DNA of 64,000 nt, from positions 32,657 through 96,656 of the IMG/VR virus record IMGVR_UViG_3300028746_000014; one strand, given 5' to 3'. A model generated the notes under the pieces. That model made no database searches. It was given only the letters and a program-made list of their open reading frames with translations, and was not told the origin of the DNA. Below are positions 1-8,440 of the stretch, piece by piece. The DNA is from a virus. Both the position numbers and the translations under genes were made by a program. Position 1 is the stretch's first letter. Each line of letters opens with the position of its first letter.

Positions 1-1
1 G

Positions 2-1432
2 GTGAACCCACACCTTACCGTTACGAAAGAGATGGCGGGCGACATAGGCGACGTGAATGCTGACGTGATCGTCGGATCGGTCGCTACACTGGGCAACAAG
101 AACTCTGTCCGAGGGGAACGGTTCCCTTGGCACAACATCGACAAGATCATCACGGACGAGGCACACCATGCAACATCTGACACTTATCGGACAGTTTATT
201 CTCTTGCTGATGTTCTTCGTCCTGATACACATAAACTCCATCTTGGAGTTACCGCGACTCCTCAGAGGGCTGACGGCAAAGCTCTCGCAGAGATTTTCAA
301 GCGAATTATTTACGAGTATTCCCTACGCAGGGCGGTTGAAGAGGGCTATCTCGTCGAGCCTCATGGCATCCGAATCAAGACGAACACAAGCCTCTCAGAA
401 GCCAAGTCTTCCAATGGCGATTACTCTGCCAGCTCTCTCGCAGCCATCATCAACAACCCCGAGCGAAATCAACTCGTCGTCAAGGCATGGCTCGACCACG
501 GTCAAAACCGTAGGACAATTGGTTTCACTGCTGACATCCAGCACGCCTTGGATTTGGTGGCGATGTTCAAATACTATGGAGTCAAGGCTGAAGCTATCTG
601 GGGGGATGACCCGGAGAGAAAGGCTAAGATCGCTAGGCACCAGAGTGGCGAGACCACAATCCTTCTCAACTGTGGCGTGCTCACGGAGGGGTACGACGAC
701 CCGGCGATTGGCTGCATTCTACTCGCTCGACCCACAAAATCGGGAGTACTCTACTGTCAAATGGTCGGTCGAGGGACGAGACTATTTATCGGGAAGACCG
801 ATTGCATCGTCATTGACGTGGTTGACTCGACGGCGAAGAACTCGCTTCTCACCCTACCGACACTTCTCGGTCTCTCCACCACACTTGACCTAAAGGGCAG
901 AGGTGTGCTATGGGCCGCACGGCAATTGGAAGAGGCGGCGAAGGACTATCCACAGATCGACTTCTCGAAGCTCGTAGACATCGACTCCATAACATCTCAT
1001 ATCGAGTCTGTCAACCTGTTTGAAGTGAAGTTCCCTGAGGAGGTGCAGACCAACTCAGAGCTTACGTGGTACACGTCACCCACAGGTGGGTACATCCTGA
1101 AGCTGCCGGGTGAGTACTGGCAGAAAGATAAAGTCACCATCGATCAGAATCTACTTGACAAGTGGGAGGTCATCGGTGATATAAAGGGATTGCGTTACCG
1201 TGGTGAGCGCGACACAATGGAGGAAGCCTTCCGTGCCGCAGACAAGCTCATTGACGATAAGATACCTGAAGCGTTGAATCTCCTGAAGCAAAAGGCCGGG
1301 TGGCACGACAGGCCCGCGACCGAGCCTCAGAAGAAAGCCATCAAGCGGTACTACCCCGGAAGGGCTATACCGCACGACCTAACTAACGGCGCGGCCTCCC
1401 GCCTGATTGGACTGGCCAAAGCGAGAAAGTAG
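2..1432 (+). CDS. SF2 DEAH-box DNA helicase (5' end outside window)
   Basis: C-terminal 476 residues of an ATP-dependent superfamily 2 helicase of the RadD/UvsW/restriction-helicase type. Visible motifs: Walker B DEAH at residues 52-55, motif III TAT at 84-86, motif IV around 174, motif V LTEGYDDP around 228 and motif VI QMVGRGTR at 253-260 with both arginine-finger candidates. The Walker A half must lie left of position 1, so the GTG at position 2 is probably internal. After the helicase core comes about 150 residues of unrecognised C-terminal domain. Probably remodels branched DNA during replication or recombination, like phage UvsW. Its TAG stop shares one base with the next GTG start, implying co-translation. 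Confidence 0.9.
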   Translation: MNPHLTVTKEMAGDIGDVNADVIVGSVATLGNKNSVRGERFPWHNIDKIITDEAHHATSDTYRTVYSLADVLRPDTHKLHLGVTATPQRADGKALAEIFKRIIYEYSLRRAVEEGYLVEPHGIRIKTNTSLSEAKSSNGDYSASSLAAIINNPERNQLVVKAWLDHGQNRRTIGFTADIQHALDLVAMFKYYGVKAEAIWGDDPERKAKIARHQSGETTILLNCGVLTEGYDDPAIGCILLARPTKSGVLYCQMVGRGTRLFIGKTDCIVIDVVDSTAKNSLLTLPTLLGLSTTLDLKGRGVLWAARQLEEAAKDYPQIDFSKLVDIDSITSHIESVNLFEVKFPEEVQTNSELTWYTSPTGGYILKLPGEYWQKDKVTIDQNLLDKWEVIGDIKGLRYRGERDTMEEAFRAADKLIDDKIPEALNLLKQKAGWHDRPATEPQKKAIKRYYPGRAIPHDLTNGAASRLIGLAKARK

Positions 1433-1749
1433 TGTCAAAGCCCAAGATTTACGAACTCTCGAAAGAACAGAACGACGCGATGGGCAGTCTTGCTAACGGG
1501 AAGAGTCCGATCAAGATTGCCGTCGAGCCTAACCCTGAGGATGACCAAGAGACAAAAGATCGCTTGACAAAAGTACTCGGACAGTGCGACGATCTAGTCA
1601 AGCTTGGATTCATCAAAGACATCACGAACAAGTACGCAGAGGACGTAGCGATATCGAAGCTCAAGACTGGGCGCGGCATCAAGATGTTCCTCATCACCGA
1701 TGTGGGCTACGATATGTTTCACGGCCCTAAGAACCCCACGATCCACTAA
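1432..1749 (+). CDS. Hypothetical protein, possible winged-helix
   Basis: 105 residues, GTG start overlapping the helicase stop by one base. No family recognised. The C-terminal half (VKLGFIKDIT ... GIKMFLITDVGYDMF) has the spacing of a small winged helix wing (strand, basic turn, then 'T..G'), so a DNA-binding accessory of the helicase is possible but unproven. Followed after 16 nt by the RNA ligase gene. Confidence 0.7.
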   Translation: MSKPKIYELSKEQNDAMGSLANGKSPIKIAVEPNPEDDQETKDRLTKVLGQCDDLVKLGFIKDITNKYAEDVAISKLKTGRGIKMFLITDVGYDMFHGPKNPTIH

Positions 1750-1765
1750 CCTGCAAAGGACGCCC

Positions 1766-3046
1766 ATGATTACGAACCAGTCTGACCTCGACGCCGTACT
1801 TGGAGAAGGTGCATCCAATACCATTCTCGGGTACAACACTATCCTTGACCGCCGCGACATCCCCGAGCCGAAGAAGGCCAACCATCAGGCCAAGATCGTG
1901 AAGATCGAAGCCCTCCTGCCCCACACCAATGCCGACTCCCTCTCCCTCGTTCAGATCGATGGCTTCCAAGTCGTCGTGCGTAAGGGTCAGTTCCATCCGG
2001 GTGATCTGGGCGTCTACATCCAGCCAGACTCCATCGTGCCCCAAACCGAGGCGTTCAAGTTCATCTGGGAAGCGTACGTCGGCCTCGACGGTACGGTGCC
2101 TGAGAACAGACGGCGTATCACGGTACGCAAGTTCCGCAAGGAGTGGAGCGAAGGTCTCTTGCTTCCTCTCACTGACTTCACTGAGCTGACGGACGGCGCG
2201 ACCGGCGCGGTCGATCCTTTCTGGAACGCACCGGGTCTGGACATCTCCGACATCATCGGTGTGACACACTACGATCCCGATGTCGTCGAGAACACACAGG
2301 GAGCCAAGGCGTCGAGTGCCAACTCACCGCGCCGAAAGTTCCGGTACCCACGTACTCTCCGTGGCTGGTTCCATCTCATCAAGCGTATCATCGCTGGGCG
2401 CTCGTTGCGTGAGACGACCAAAGACGTGTCGTTCAGCATCCCCGTCTTCGACGTGGAGGGCTTCAAGAACTACCCGAACACGTTCGAGGAGAACGAGCAG
2501 GTAGTTGTTACTGAGAAGGTCCACGGATCGAATGCGCGGTTCATCGCCATCGATGGTGAAATCTTCGTGGGTTCCCGTAACCAGTGGAAGGCCGACAACG
2601 GTTCGACCGTCTGGCACAAGGTTCTCAAACAGAACGAAGACCTGACGCGCTGGCTGCTTGAGCACCCCGGCCATGCAATCTACGGAGAGGTGACACCTAC
2701 CCAGAAGAACTTCCCGTACGGGCCGAAGGACGATGCTGTGGAGGGTGAGGTTCGGTTCTTTGCCTTCGACATCCTGACCCCGCAACGCGAGTGGATGGAC
2801 TACGGTTCCTTTAGCTTCTCTCTGCTGTCGTACCCCGGCATCGAGATGGCACCCCTCCTGTACCTTGGGCCGTACAACAAAGACAAGATCATGACGCTGG
2901 TGGATGGACCTTCATGGGTCTACCGTGCTAACCACATCCGCGAGGGTGTCGTCATCAAGGCCACCAAGGAGCGCACGGTTCGAGGACTGGGCCGAGCGAT
3001 GCTAAAAATCGTGTCGAACACTTTCTTAGAGGGTGACTCTAAGTAA
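1766..3046 (+). CDS. RNA ligase, Rnl5-like (OB fold + nucleotidyltransferase)
   Basis: 426 residues. ATP-dependent RNA ligase that would seal 3'-OH/5'-phosphate breaks through a lysyl-AMP intermediate. Motif I EKVHGSN gives the nucleotidyl lysine K251; motif III-like GEVTP at 307, IIIa FFAFDIL at 331-337, motif IV REGVVIKA at 392-399, motif V LKIVS at 413-417. The N-terminal ~100 residues look like an OB-fold domain, the order seen in Deinococcus RNA ligase (Rnl5 class) rather than T4 Rnl1/Rnl2. Start ATG 1766 follows an AAAGGA ribosome site; an in-frame ATG at 1700 lies inside the upstream gene and is rejected. Next downstream is a hairpin and tRNA-Trp, fitting a role in tRNA repair or processing (inference). 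Confidence 0.93.
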   Translation: MITNQSDLDAVLGEGASNTILGYNTILDRRDIPEPKKANHQAKIVKIEALLPHTNADSLSLVQIDGFQVVVRKGQFHPGDLGVYIQPDSIVPQTEAFKFIWEAYVGLDGTVPENRRRITVRKFRKEWSEGLLLPLTDFTELTDGATGAVDPFWNAPGLDISDIIGVTHYDPDVVENTQGAKASSANSPRRKFRYPRTLRGWFHLIKRIIAGRSLRETTKDVSFSIPVFDVEGFKNYPNTFEENEQVVVTEKVHGSNARFIAIDGEIFVGSRNQWKADNGSTVWHKVLKQNEDLTRWLLEHPGHAIYGEVTPTQKNFPYGPKDDAVEGEVRFFAFDILTPQREWMDYGSFSFSLLSYPGIEMAPLLYLGPYNKDKIMTLVDGPSWVYRANHIREGVVIKATKERTVRGLGRAMLKIVSNTFLEGDSK

Positions 3047-3058
3047 CGAGATCGTCCT

Positions 3059-3109
3059 CGGGGTAGCAGTCAATAAGCCTTATACAGAATGGATGAAGAC
3101 TGCACCCCG
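3059..3109 (+). promoter_or_regulatory. Long hairpin between RNA ligase and tRNA-Trp
   Basis: CGGGGT-a-GCAGTC (3059-3071) pairs with GACTGC-ACCCCG (3098-3109): 12 base pairs with one bulged A. It starts 12 nt after the ligase stop and ends 10 nt before the tRNA. It lacks a T-tract, so RNA processing or mRNA 3'-end protection is more likely than termination. Confidence 0.6.
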
Positions 3110-3119
3110 CAGGCTCGAT

Positions 3120-3194
3120 GGGCTGATAAGCTAATTGGTAAACTGTCTGCCTCCAAAGCAGAACTTCTTCGTTCGAGTCGAAGTCGGCCCGCCA
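3120..3194 (+). tRNA. tRNA-Trp (CCA)
   Basis: 75 nt including encoded CCA. Acceptor GGGCTGA/TCGGCCC (one G-T), discriminator G, anticodon stem TCTGC/GCAGA with loop CTCCAAA giving anticodon CCA, T-arm CTTCG-TTCGAGT-CGAAG perfect. The D-stem AGCT/AACT contains one C-A mismatch. Encoded CCA means it does not need host CCA addition. Lies between the RNA ligase and a small gene and is co-oriented with both. Confidence 0.92.
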
Positions 3195-3208
3195 TTAGAA
3201 AGGTTCCT

Positions 3209-3535
3209 ATGAGTAAAGCTGAGAGCATCGCCAATTTCGCGGTAGACACCGATGGCAAAGAAGTCCCCATCAGGTACAAGGCCGCCGAGCTTGTCAACCA
3301 TCCTGCACCTACGGGTTACATCTGGCAGCGTCGAAACACTTACGATGAAGGCGCTCAGGAGTACATCAACAAGATCGAGAATGAGAAGGACTTTGGAGAA
3401 GGCTTCAACCCTGAGTCCATCCGCAAGTGGAAGGATCGCATCATTGCCAAACAGCGTAAGTCCTTAGAGGGTTTGAAGAGAGACGACCCGAACAAATACC
3501 ACGCCAGTGATTACTACATCGCGGTGACTCACTAA
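3209..3535 (+). CDS. Hypothetical protein
   Basis: 108 residues, ATG 14 nt after the tRNA-Trp CCA and preceded by GAAAGG. The open frame extends upstream through the tRNA but that part is not credible as coding. Charged and mostly helical in appearance (region 45-85 is rich in E/K), no Cys, no membrane segment. No family recognised. Confidence 0.75.
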   Translation: MSKAESIANFAVDTDGKEVPIRYKAAELVNHPAPTGYIWQRRNTYDEGAQEYINKIENEKDFGEGFNPESIRKWKDRIIAKQRKSLEGLKRDDPNKYHASDYYIAVTH

Positions 3536-3568
3536 CAACTGTGATACACTAACCTGCAAAGGAGTCAC

Positions 3569-3763
3569 ATGAACAACGTATCGTGTACGACCGCCCCCGC
3601 CGACCGTCAGGCCGGTAGCACCGACTGCCAATACATCGAAGAACTCAAAGAGCTGCTGGTAGAGCGCGGTAACTGGATTGCCCGCGCCAAGACGATCTTG
3701 CAGGCTGCCCGAGACAGCGATCTTGTCTGCGTTCCTCAGGGGTTTATCAATGAGTGTCAGTAA
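3569..3763 (+). CDS. Small hypothetical protein
   Basis: 64 residues with four Cys (positions 6, 20, 54 and 63). Strong ribosome site AAAGGAG; its leader ACTAACCTGCAAAGGA is almost identical to that in front of the RNA ligase (from 1743), suggesting a duplicated translation-initiation region. An extended -10 (TGATACACT, 3543-3550) lies just upstream without a clear -35. Overlaps the next gene by 14 nt. Confidence 0.6.
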   Translation: MNNVSCTTAPADRQAGSTDCQYIEELKELLVERGNWIARAKTILQAARDSDLVCVPQGFINECQ

Positions 3764-4832
3764 CCCGGCTACGAGCCTCTACGACCTTTGTGAGCACTGC
3801 GGTCACCTGTATAAGGTCCACTTCGACTCCAAGTGCGGACACCTTCACCATGACGCCGATGAAAACCTGCCCCTCGGCCAGTGTTCTTGCCCCGGCTTCT
3901 CCAAGAAGCAGGAGCTAATGCTGAACCCCTGCGCCGAGATTGACTTGGGTACTGGCTTACCGGTTGAGATAGATGTACCTGAGATGCCGTTTCCTGAGGC
4001 TCCAGAGGGGGTACAAGGCGTCGTTGACCCTGAGACGGGGGTTACCACTATCCCTTTCCCCACAGACGCTTCTATGACCTTTGAGCCTAAGGCCCTGTCT
4101 TGGGAGCAAGACCTTGCCCGGATGTGTATCTGCGGCCACACTAAGGGCAGGCACACTCAGATTTTGACCCACGAAGATGGAAAGGTGACCGGGGGCATCT
4201 GTTGTGCCACAGCGTCCACTAAGGATTATTCTTACTGCCCGTCCAAGTGCCAGAAATTCACCGAAGTGGTCACGCTGGTTATCGAGACGGACCCTAATGG
4301 GGCTGCGAAGATGGCGGCACTGAAAGACAACGCTCCCATCGTGCTGATGAATCAAGGACCGAATGCAGGCAAGTACAAGCATCTCATCATGGACGACGTG
4401 GTGGGGTTCGGGAAGACGACCTCAGGGAAGCCACCGCTGACAAAGGACATACACAAGTCCGTGATGTTCGGTCTGGGCTATGGTAAGTCCTTGACAATGA
4501 GCGACCTAGATTACGGTATGTTTCACGACGAGATGTACCTCTACAACAAGAAGCCGAAGATATTAGAGCACTCCGAAGGACAGTTGGAGGACGTGGCCAA
4601 CTGGCTCTGGAAGGCCGGGGGCATCAAGAAGACGGTGATCCAAGGTCACGACCTACGGGATATATGTATCGCGTACGCTGCTGAGGCGATGCGGGAGATG
4701 ACCGAGAACTTCGACTCCAACGTGGAGAAGGCCGTGCAGAAGCGGATGGCCTTCGAGAAGAAACAACACAAAGACAAGTGCATCCCGTCGTACAAGAAGA
4801 ATGGCCGTAAGTTCCGCGATGACAACGGTTGA
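3750..4832 (+). CDS. Cys/His-cluster (zinc-binding) protein of unknown function
   Basis: 360 residues from ATG 3750, which overlaps the previous stop. Two similar metal-binding clusters are visible: CEHCGHLYKVH...CGHLHH...CSCPGF near residues 14-50 and CICGHTKGRH...CC...CPSKCQKF near 128-170. Each has a C-x-CGH-x-x-x-H core followed by C-x-C-x-x-F/C-x3-C, so they look like tandem zinc knuckles. The C-terminal 150 residues are helical, basic at the very end (KKNGRKFRDDNG). Position just before the primase-helicase hints at a replication or nucleic-acid-binding role; function unknown. Confidence 0.8.
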   Translation: MSVSNPATSLYDLCEHCGHLYKVHFDSKCGHLHHDADENLPLGQCSCPGFSKKQELMLNPCAEIDLGTGLPVEIDVPEMPFPEAPEGVQGVVDPETGVTTIPFPTDASMTFEPKALSWEQDLARMCICGHTKGRHTQILTHEDGKVTGGICCATASTKDYSYCPSKCQKFTEVVTLVIETDPNGAAKMAALKDNAPIVLMNQGPNAGKYKHLIMDDVVGFGKTTSGKPPLTKDIHKSVMFGLGYGKSLTMSDLDYGMFHDEMYLYNKKPKILEHSEGQLEDVANWLWKAGGIKKTVIQGHDLRDICIAYAAEAMREMTENFDSNVEKAVQKRMAFEKKQHKDKCIPSYKKNGRKFRDDNG

Positions 4833-4857
4833 CAACCTAAAGCTTTAGTGTTACACT
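4829..4857 (+). promoter_or_regulatory. Sigma-70-type promoter
   Basis: TTGACA (4829-4834), 17-nt spacer, TACACT (4852-4857), with TGT before the -10 (extended -10). It overlaps the stop of the zinc-cluster gene and would drive the primase-helicase/recA operon. A short CACCC/GGGTG hairpin lies in the leader before the AGGAG at 4911. Confidence 0.75.
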
Positions 4858-4919
4858 AGGTTCATAAGTCATTGGAAGTAAACACCCGTAAGGCGTGGGT
4901 GAATATATACAGGAGTTGA

Positions 4920-6944
4920 GTGAAGATACCGGAAGCGTTCACTGGCTCACAGGCGATGCAGCTTGTGGTCAGTCAGGGTTGGAAGTACAGAGAAGTATCT
5001 AGTCCCAAGATCGAAATCGAGAGATGCCCGTATTGCAAGAAGGACGGGTTCCATTTAGGCATGGAGATTCATGGGGCCGGGAGTGGGCAGACAAACAGGG
5101 ACGGTCTGCATGGGTGCGTACACTGTGGCAAGGGTGGTAACCTTTACACACTGAAGCAGCATTTAGGAATCGTACAGGCGAACATCGAGAGCCGCAGGGA
5201 CTCGGGTAGTTCTGGGGAGAATAAGAAGCAAGAGGAGCTGCCGGATACGGAAGCGTGCCACGAAGCACTGCTGGCCGACGAAGCTGCTCTGGACTATCTG
5301 GTCAACGGTCGTGGCTTCTCGATGGACGTTATCGGGAAGATGAAGCTGGGCCTTGTGGAGAAGAGGTTCTTCCGAGGTGTAGGTGAAGTGCGGGCGCTCG
5401 TGTACCCGTACATGGTCAACGGCAACACAGTGTTCTGCCACTATCGAACGCTGCCGACGATGCCACTGTCTGAGAACTTGGTACCCAAGGCGTTCAGTTC
5501 GCCAACAGGATGGCCGGTTCCGTTGTACAATGGTGAAATCCTCAACGATCAGAATCTCACTGAGGCGACGTTCGTAGAGGGTGAGCCGGACGTAATCTGC
5601 GCGATTGACCACGGCGTAAAGAACATCTGCGGCGTGCCGGGTGCAAACTTCAAGAAGGCCGAGTGGATCGATTCCCTCGACAGACTGGACAAGGTTTATG
5701 TCTGCTACGACAAAGATGCGGTGGGCCAGAAGGCTGCGCAGGAACTCGCTAATCGCATTGGAATCGAGAAGTGCTGGAAGATTATTCTGCCGGACTTTCA
5801 GGTTACGACCGAAAAGGGTGAGCAGCGAAATGGCAAAGACCTGAACGAGTGGTTCACACAAGGCGGAGGAACGCCTGAGGCATTCGAGAAGCTGAAGGAA
5901 GAAGCTCAGCTCTTCGACGTGGCCGGTGTAGCGTCCTCTAAAGACTCCATGCAGGAGTTCTACGACGAACTTGAGGGGAAGACAACATTAGAGCCAAAGT
6001 ACAAGACGCAATGGCCATCGCTGAACAAGCTGGTAGGGTTCGAAGATGGGGACGTGATCGATATCCTAGCACCGGAGAAGATCGGAAAGACTACGTTCGC
6101 CTTGAATCTGATGGACCACATGGTTTCAGCATACGGCGAGGACGGGGTTTTTATCTGCTTGGAGATGACTCGCGCTCGTATGGCACGCAAGTGGGTCTCT
6201 TATCTTGGGCAGGTAGCTGACAACATTCCGAAGTCGGTGGAAGAGGGTGAAGCTCTCAAGGCCGCCTTCATGGAAGCGAGGTCAACTGTACAGGCTATCA
6301 CAGCAGCACGTGAGGGTGATCTGTACTTCTGCTATCCCAAGTACAAGTCGGTCGAGGACATCTACGGTCTGATCCGTGACGTGATCCGCCGCTATGGTGC
6401 GAAGTGGATTTGTATCGACAACATTCATCGTCTGGCAGACTCAACGCCCTACGACAACAGAACGCAGCACCTCTCGCAGATATCGAAGATCACGAGTCAG
6501 ATCGCCAAGGACTACGGTGTGAAGCTGGTACGCATTCTCCAGCCGAACCGCATCAAGGCCGGGGCAATCGTCTCATCGGATAACACGGATGGTTCGTCTC
6601 AGATCGCAAAGGACTGCGACTGCACGATCACCCTTCACCGTACGAAGCTGGGAGAGCTTAGTGCAGACGACTTCGAGAAGATCGGATATGTGGAACAGGA
6701 AGCTGCCTTCGGTGAGGATGTTCTTACTGGCGTGCCTCTATCACGCTATTCGAGTGGCGGCTACTGTACGCTTCACGTCAACGGGGAGACCAGTACGTTT
6801 ATGGAGAAGAACGAGGGCCAGATCGCAAAGATGAAGGCTGACTCCAACAAGAACGTGGGTCACGAAAACCAGTTGGCTAATCTGGGCATCGTCCTCAAGA
6901 AGGACTATACCGGCGAAGTACCGATGGGAGATGTGGTCTTCTAA
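4920..6944 (+). CDS. T7 gp4-like primase-helicase
   Basis: 674 residues, GTG start with AGGAG upstream. Bifunctional replication protein: makes primers and unwinds DNA at the fork as a ring. Zinc ribbon CPYC (36-39) and CVHC (66-69); TOPRIM-like primase with FVEGEPD (E220) and CYDKDAVG (D264/D266), GKDLNEW at 305; helicase domain with Walker A APEKIGKTT at 384-392 (first glycine replaced by A), CLEMTRARM (H1a), WICIDNIH (Walker B, about residue 500) and DGSSQIAKDCD. Length matches the T7/twinkle family. Partner polymerase is probably the family A enzyme at 56183-58879. Overlaps endonuclease VII by one base. Confidence 0.95.
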   Translation: MKIPEAFTGSQAMQLVVSQGWKYREVSSPKIEIERCPYCKKDGFHLGMEIHGAGSGQTNRDGLHGCVHCGKGGNLYTLKQHLGIVQANIESRRDSGSSGENKKQEELPDTEACHEALLADEAALDYLVNGRGFSMDVIGKMKLGLVEKRFFRGVGEVRALVYPYMVNGNTVFCHYRTLPTMPLSENLVPKAFSSPTGWPVPLYNGEILNDQNLTEATFVEGEPDVICAIDHGVKNICGVPGANFKKAEWIDSLDRLDKVYVCYDKDAVGQKAAQELANRIGIEKCWKIILPDFQVTTEKGEQRNGKDLNEWFTQGGGTPEAFEKLKEEAQLFDVAGVASSKDSMQEFYDELEGKTTLEPKYKTQWPSLNKLVGFEDGDVIDILAPEKIGKTTFALNLMDHMVSAYGEDGVFICLEMTRARMARKWVSYLGQVADNIPKSVEEGEALKAAFMEARSTVQAITAAREGDLYFCYPKYKSVEDIYGLIRDVIRRYGAKWICIDNIHRLADSTPYDNRTQHLSQISKITSQIAKDYGVKLVRILQPNRIKAGAIVSSDNTDGSSQIAKDCDCTITLHRTKLGELSADDFEKIGYVEQEAAFGEDVLTGVPLSRYSSGGYCTLHVNGETSTFMEKNEGQIAKMKADSNKNVGHENQLANLGIVLKKDYTGEVPMGDVVF

Positions 6945-7381
6945 TGAAAGCGTACACTGCCCGAGAGAGGGCGAAGGATACCTACCTCCAGAAGCACTAC
7001 TGCATCACTCTGGCAGAGTACAAACGAATCTGGAATCATCAGGGCGGGAAGTGTGCCATGTGCCGCCGCCCTGAATCAGACTTCAGCAAGGGCTTCGCGG
7101 TCGATCACGATCACAAGACCGGGTTGATCCGAGGACTCCTATGCTGGTTGTGCAACAAGAAGCTGGGCAAGTTCCAAGACGATGATGTGTTGGTTCGCTC
7201 CGCTGCTGAGTATGTGACATCGCCACCGGCCACCGCCGTACTGGGTACGCCAAGGCATAGTCATCCGGGCCGAGTAGGATCGGATAAACGAAACAAGCTG
7301 TGTGGGATTACACCCCGCAAAAAGAAGACGAAAGGACGTAGTGGCAGCAAGGGACGAGCGACCAAAGCAGTCAGGAATTGA
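6944..7381 (+). CDS. Recombination endonuclease VII
   Basis: 145 residues. Holliday-junction/branched-DNA resolvase of the T4 gp49 family (PF02945): zinc ligands KCAMC (about 36-40) and LLCWLCNKKLG, catalytic VDHDHKTGLIRG between them. Expected to trim branched replicative DNA before packaging. The last 45 residues are very basic and probably bind DNA. ATG overlaps the helicase stop (TAATG); its 3' end overlaps the next gene by 41 nt. Confidence 0.93.
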   Translation: MKAYTARERAKDTYLQKHYCITLAEYKRIWNHQGGKCAMCRRPESDFSKGFAVDHDHKTGLIRGLLCWLCNKKLGKFQDDDVLVRSAAEYVTSPPATAVLGTPRHSHPGRVGSDKRNKLCGITPRKKKTKGRSGSKGRATKAVRN

Positions 7382-7850
7382 GAAGTACAACGAGGAGTTT
7401 CGGTTCAACAAGAACGCATTTGATGATGTCATGGGTGATCCCTATGCGCTTGAGCCGTCACTAGGCAACTACCAGAAGCTTCAACGGCGCAGCTCGATCC
7501 GAGTAGCCAACAACGAGTTCGACATGGGCAAGGCCACAAAGACACCGGGCCAGCCTAATGTTCAGGACTTCTACTGCGACGTTGACAGATGCATCACGGA
7601 TGTGCTTACGAAGGACGAACAGGTTAGGTTCACTGATACCTACATCTCCGAGTACGGCAACGTCTTCACCCCGAAGGAGCGCATGAGAATTGAGCAGAAG
7701 GTCGGAAAGCTTTTCCGTCTCCGCAAAATCTCACCCGTCTCAAAGTACTTCAACGGCGTCCGACGAGAGTCGGTTCGCGCACAAGAGAGGATGAAACGCA
7801 ATGGCAGCAGCAACACTAGTCGAGCAGGACAACCAGCCCTTAGTCTCTGA
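7341..7850 (+). CDS. Hypothetical protein in replication operon
   Basis: 169 residues from GTG 7341, chosen because AAAGGA lies 4 nt upstream; a longer ATG frame from 7302 overlaps endonuclease VII further. Charged, helical, rich in R/K/E, with a C-terminal basic stretch after residue 125. No motif recognised. Translationally coupled to its neighbours on both sides. Confidence 0.7.
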   Translation: MAARDERPKQSGIEKYNEEFRFNKNAFDDVMGDPYALEPSLGNYQKLQRRSSIRVANNEFDMGKATKTPGQPNVQDFYCDVDRCITDVLTKDEQVRFTDTYISEYGNVFTPKERMRIEQKVGKLFRLRKISPVSKYFNGVRRESVRAQERMKRNGSSNTSRAGQPALSL

Positions 7851-8004
7851 GCTTCGCAGGCAGCTCCGGTACGAGATCAACGGTGAAGACATCACCAACC
7901 CAGAGAAGTTTGCTCTGGAGCAGAAGTTCGGGCTTACTGACCCTGTGTTACTCCAGCGGGAGCGTAACGCTATCTTCGCGGAGGAGGCTCTGGGCAATGA
8001 CTGA
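7801..8004 (+). CDS. Small hypothetical protein
   Basis: 67 acidic residues, ATG 7801 inside the previous gene's end, preceded by GAGAGGA. Pattern of short helices; no family recognised. Stop overlaps the next ATG. Confidence 0.65.
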   Translation: MAAATLVEQDNQPLVSELRRQLRYEINGEDITNPEKFALEQKFGLTDPVLLQRERNAIFAEEALGND

Positions 8005-8440
8005 AGCTCCTGAGGAGGTACGGTTCATCCCCACGCCGAAGCAGTACACGCGGGCCGAGGCCGGGAAGCTCAACCTGAAGAACTTCACCCACAAGCATCA
8101 GACTGTTCCGATGTGTGGGCACAAGTTCATCGCTCAGCGAGAGCCGCGTCACTCGAACTGCGAGGCTTGCTGGTTCGCGTTCTTCAACGTGCATGGTGAG
8201 TTTACCCAAGCCGTCGAGGATGCACACGCCAAGGGCGGCGACGATATGATTATCGCGCTCAAGGGCAGGAAGTTTCTCCAGAGGTTCCTTCGGTTCATGG
8301 GCAGTGTGGCCAAGCTGAAGATGGCACTGGAGGCAAAGGAAAAGAACAATGGGAGCACTCAACCAACTGAAGGGAGTATTAGGCACGGCGAAACCGTCAC
8401 CCAAGGCGACCTCTTCGGTACCACCGCCAGCGGCAGCTAA
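7997..8440 (+). CDS. Hypothetical protein with CGH...CxxC motif
   Basis: 147 residues from ATG 7997 (GGAGG upstream). Residues about 34-52 contain CGHKF...HSNCEACW, a likely single zinc site. The remainder is helical. Sits directly before recA and overlaps it by 92 nt. Function unknown; the conserved-looking zinc site argues that it is a real gene. Confidence 0.75.
   Translation: MTEAPEEVRFIPTPKQYTRAEAGKLNLKNFTHKHQTVPMCGHKFIAQREPRHSNCEACWFAFFNVHGEFTQAVEDAHAKGGDDMIIALKGRKFLQRFLRFMGSVAKLKMALEAKEKNNGSTQPTEGSIRHGETVTQGDLFGTTASGS

Noticed and set aside
1700-1765. Upstream in-frame start for the RNA ligase
   Set aside because: Lies inside the preceding gene without a ribosome site; ATG 1766 has AAAGGA at proper distance.
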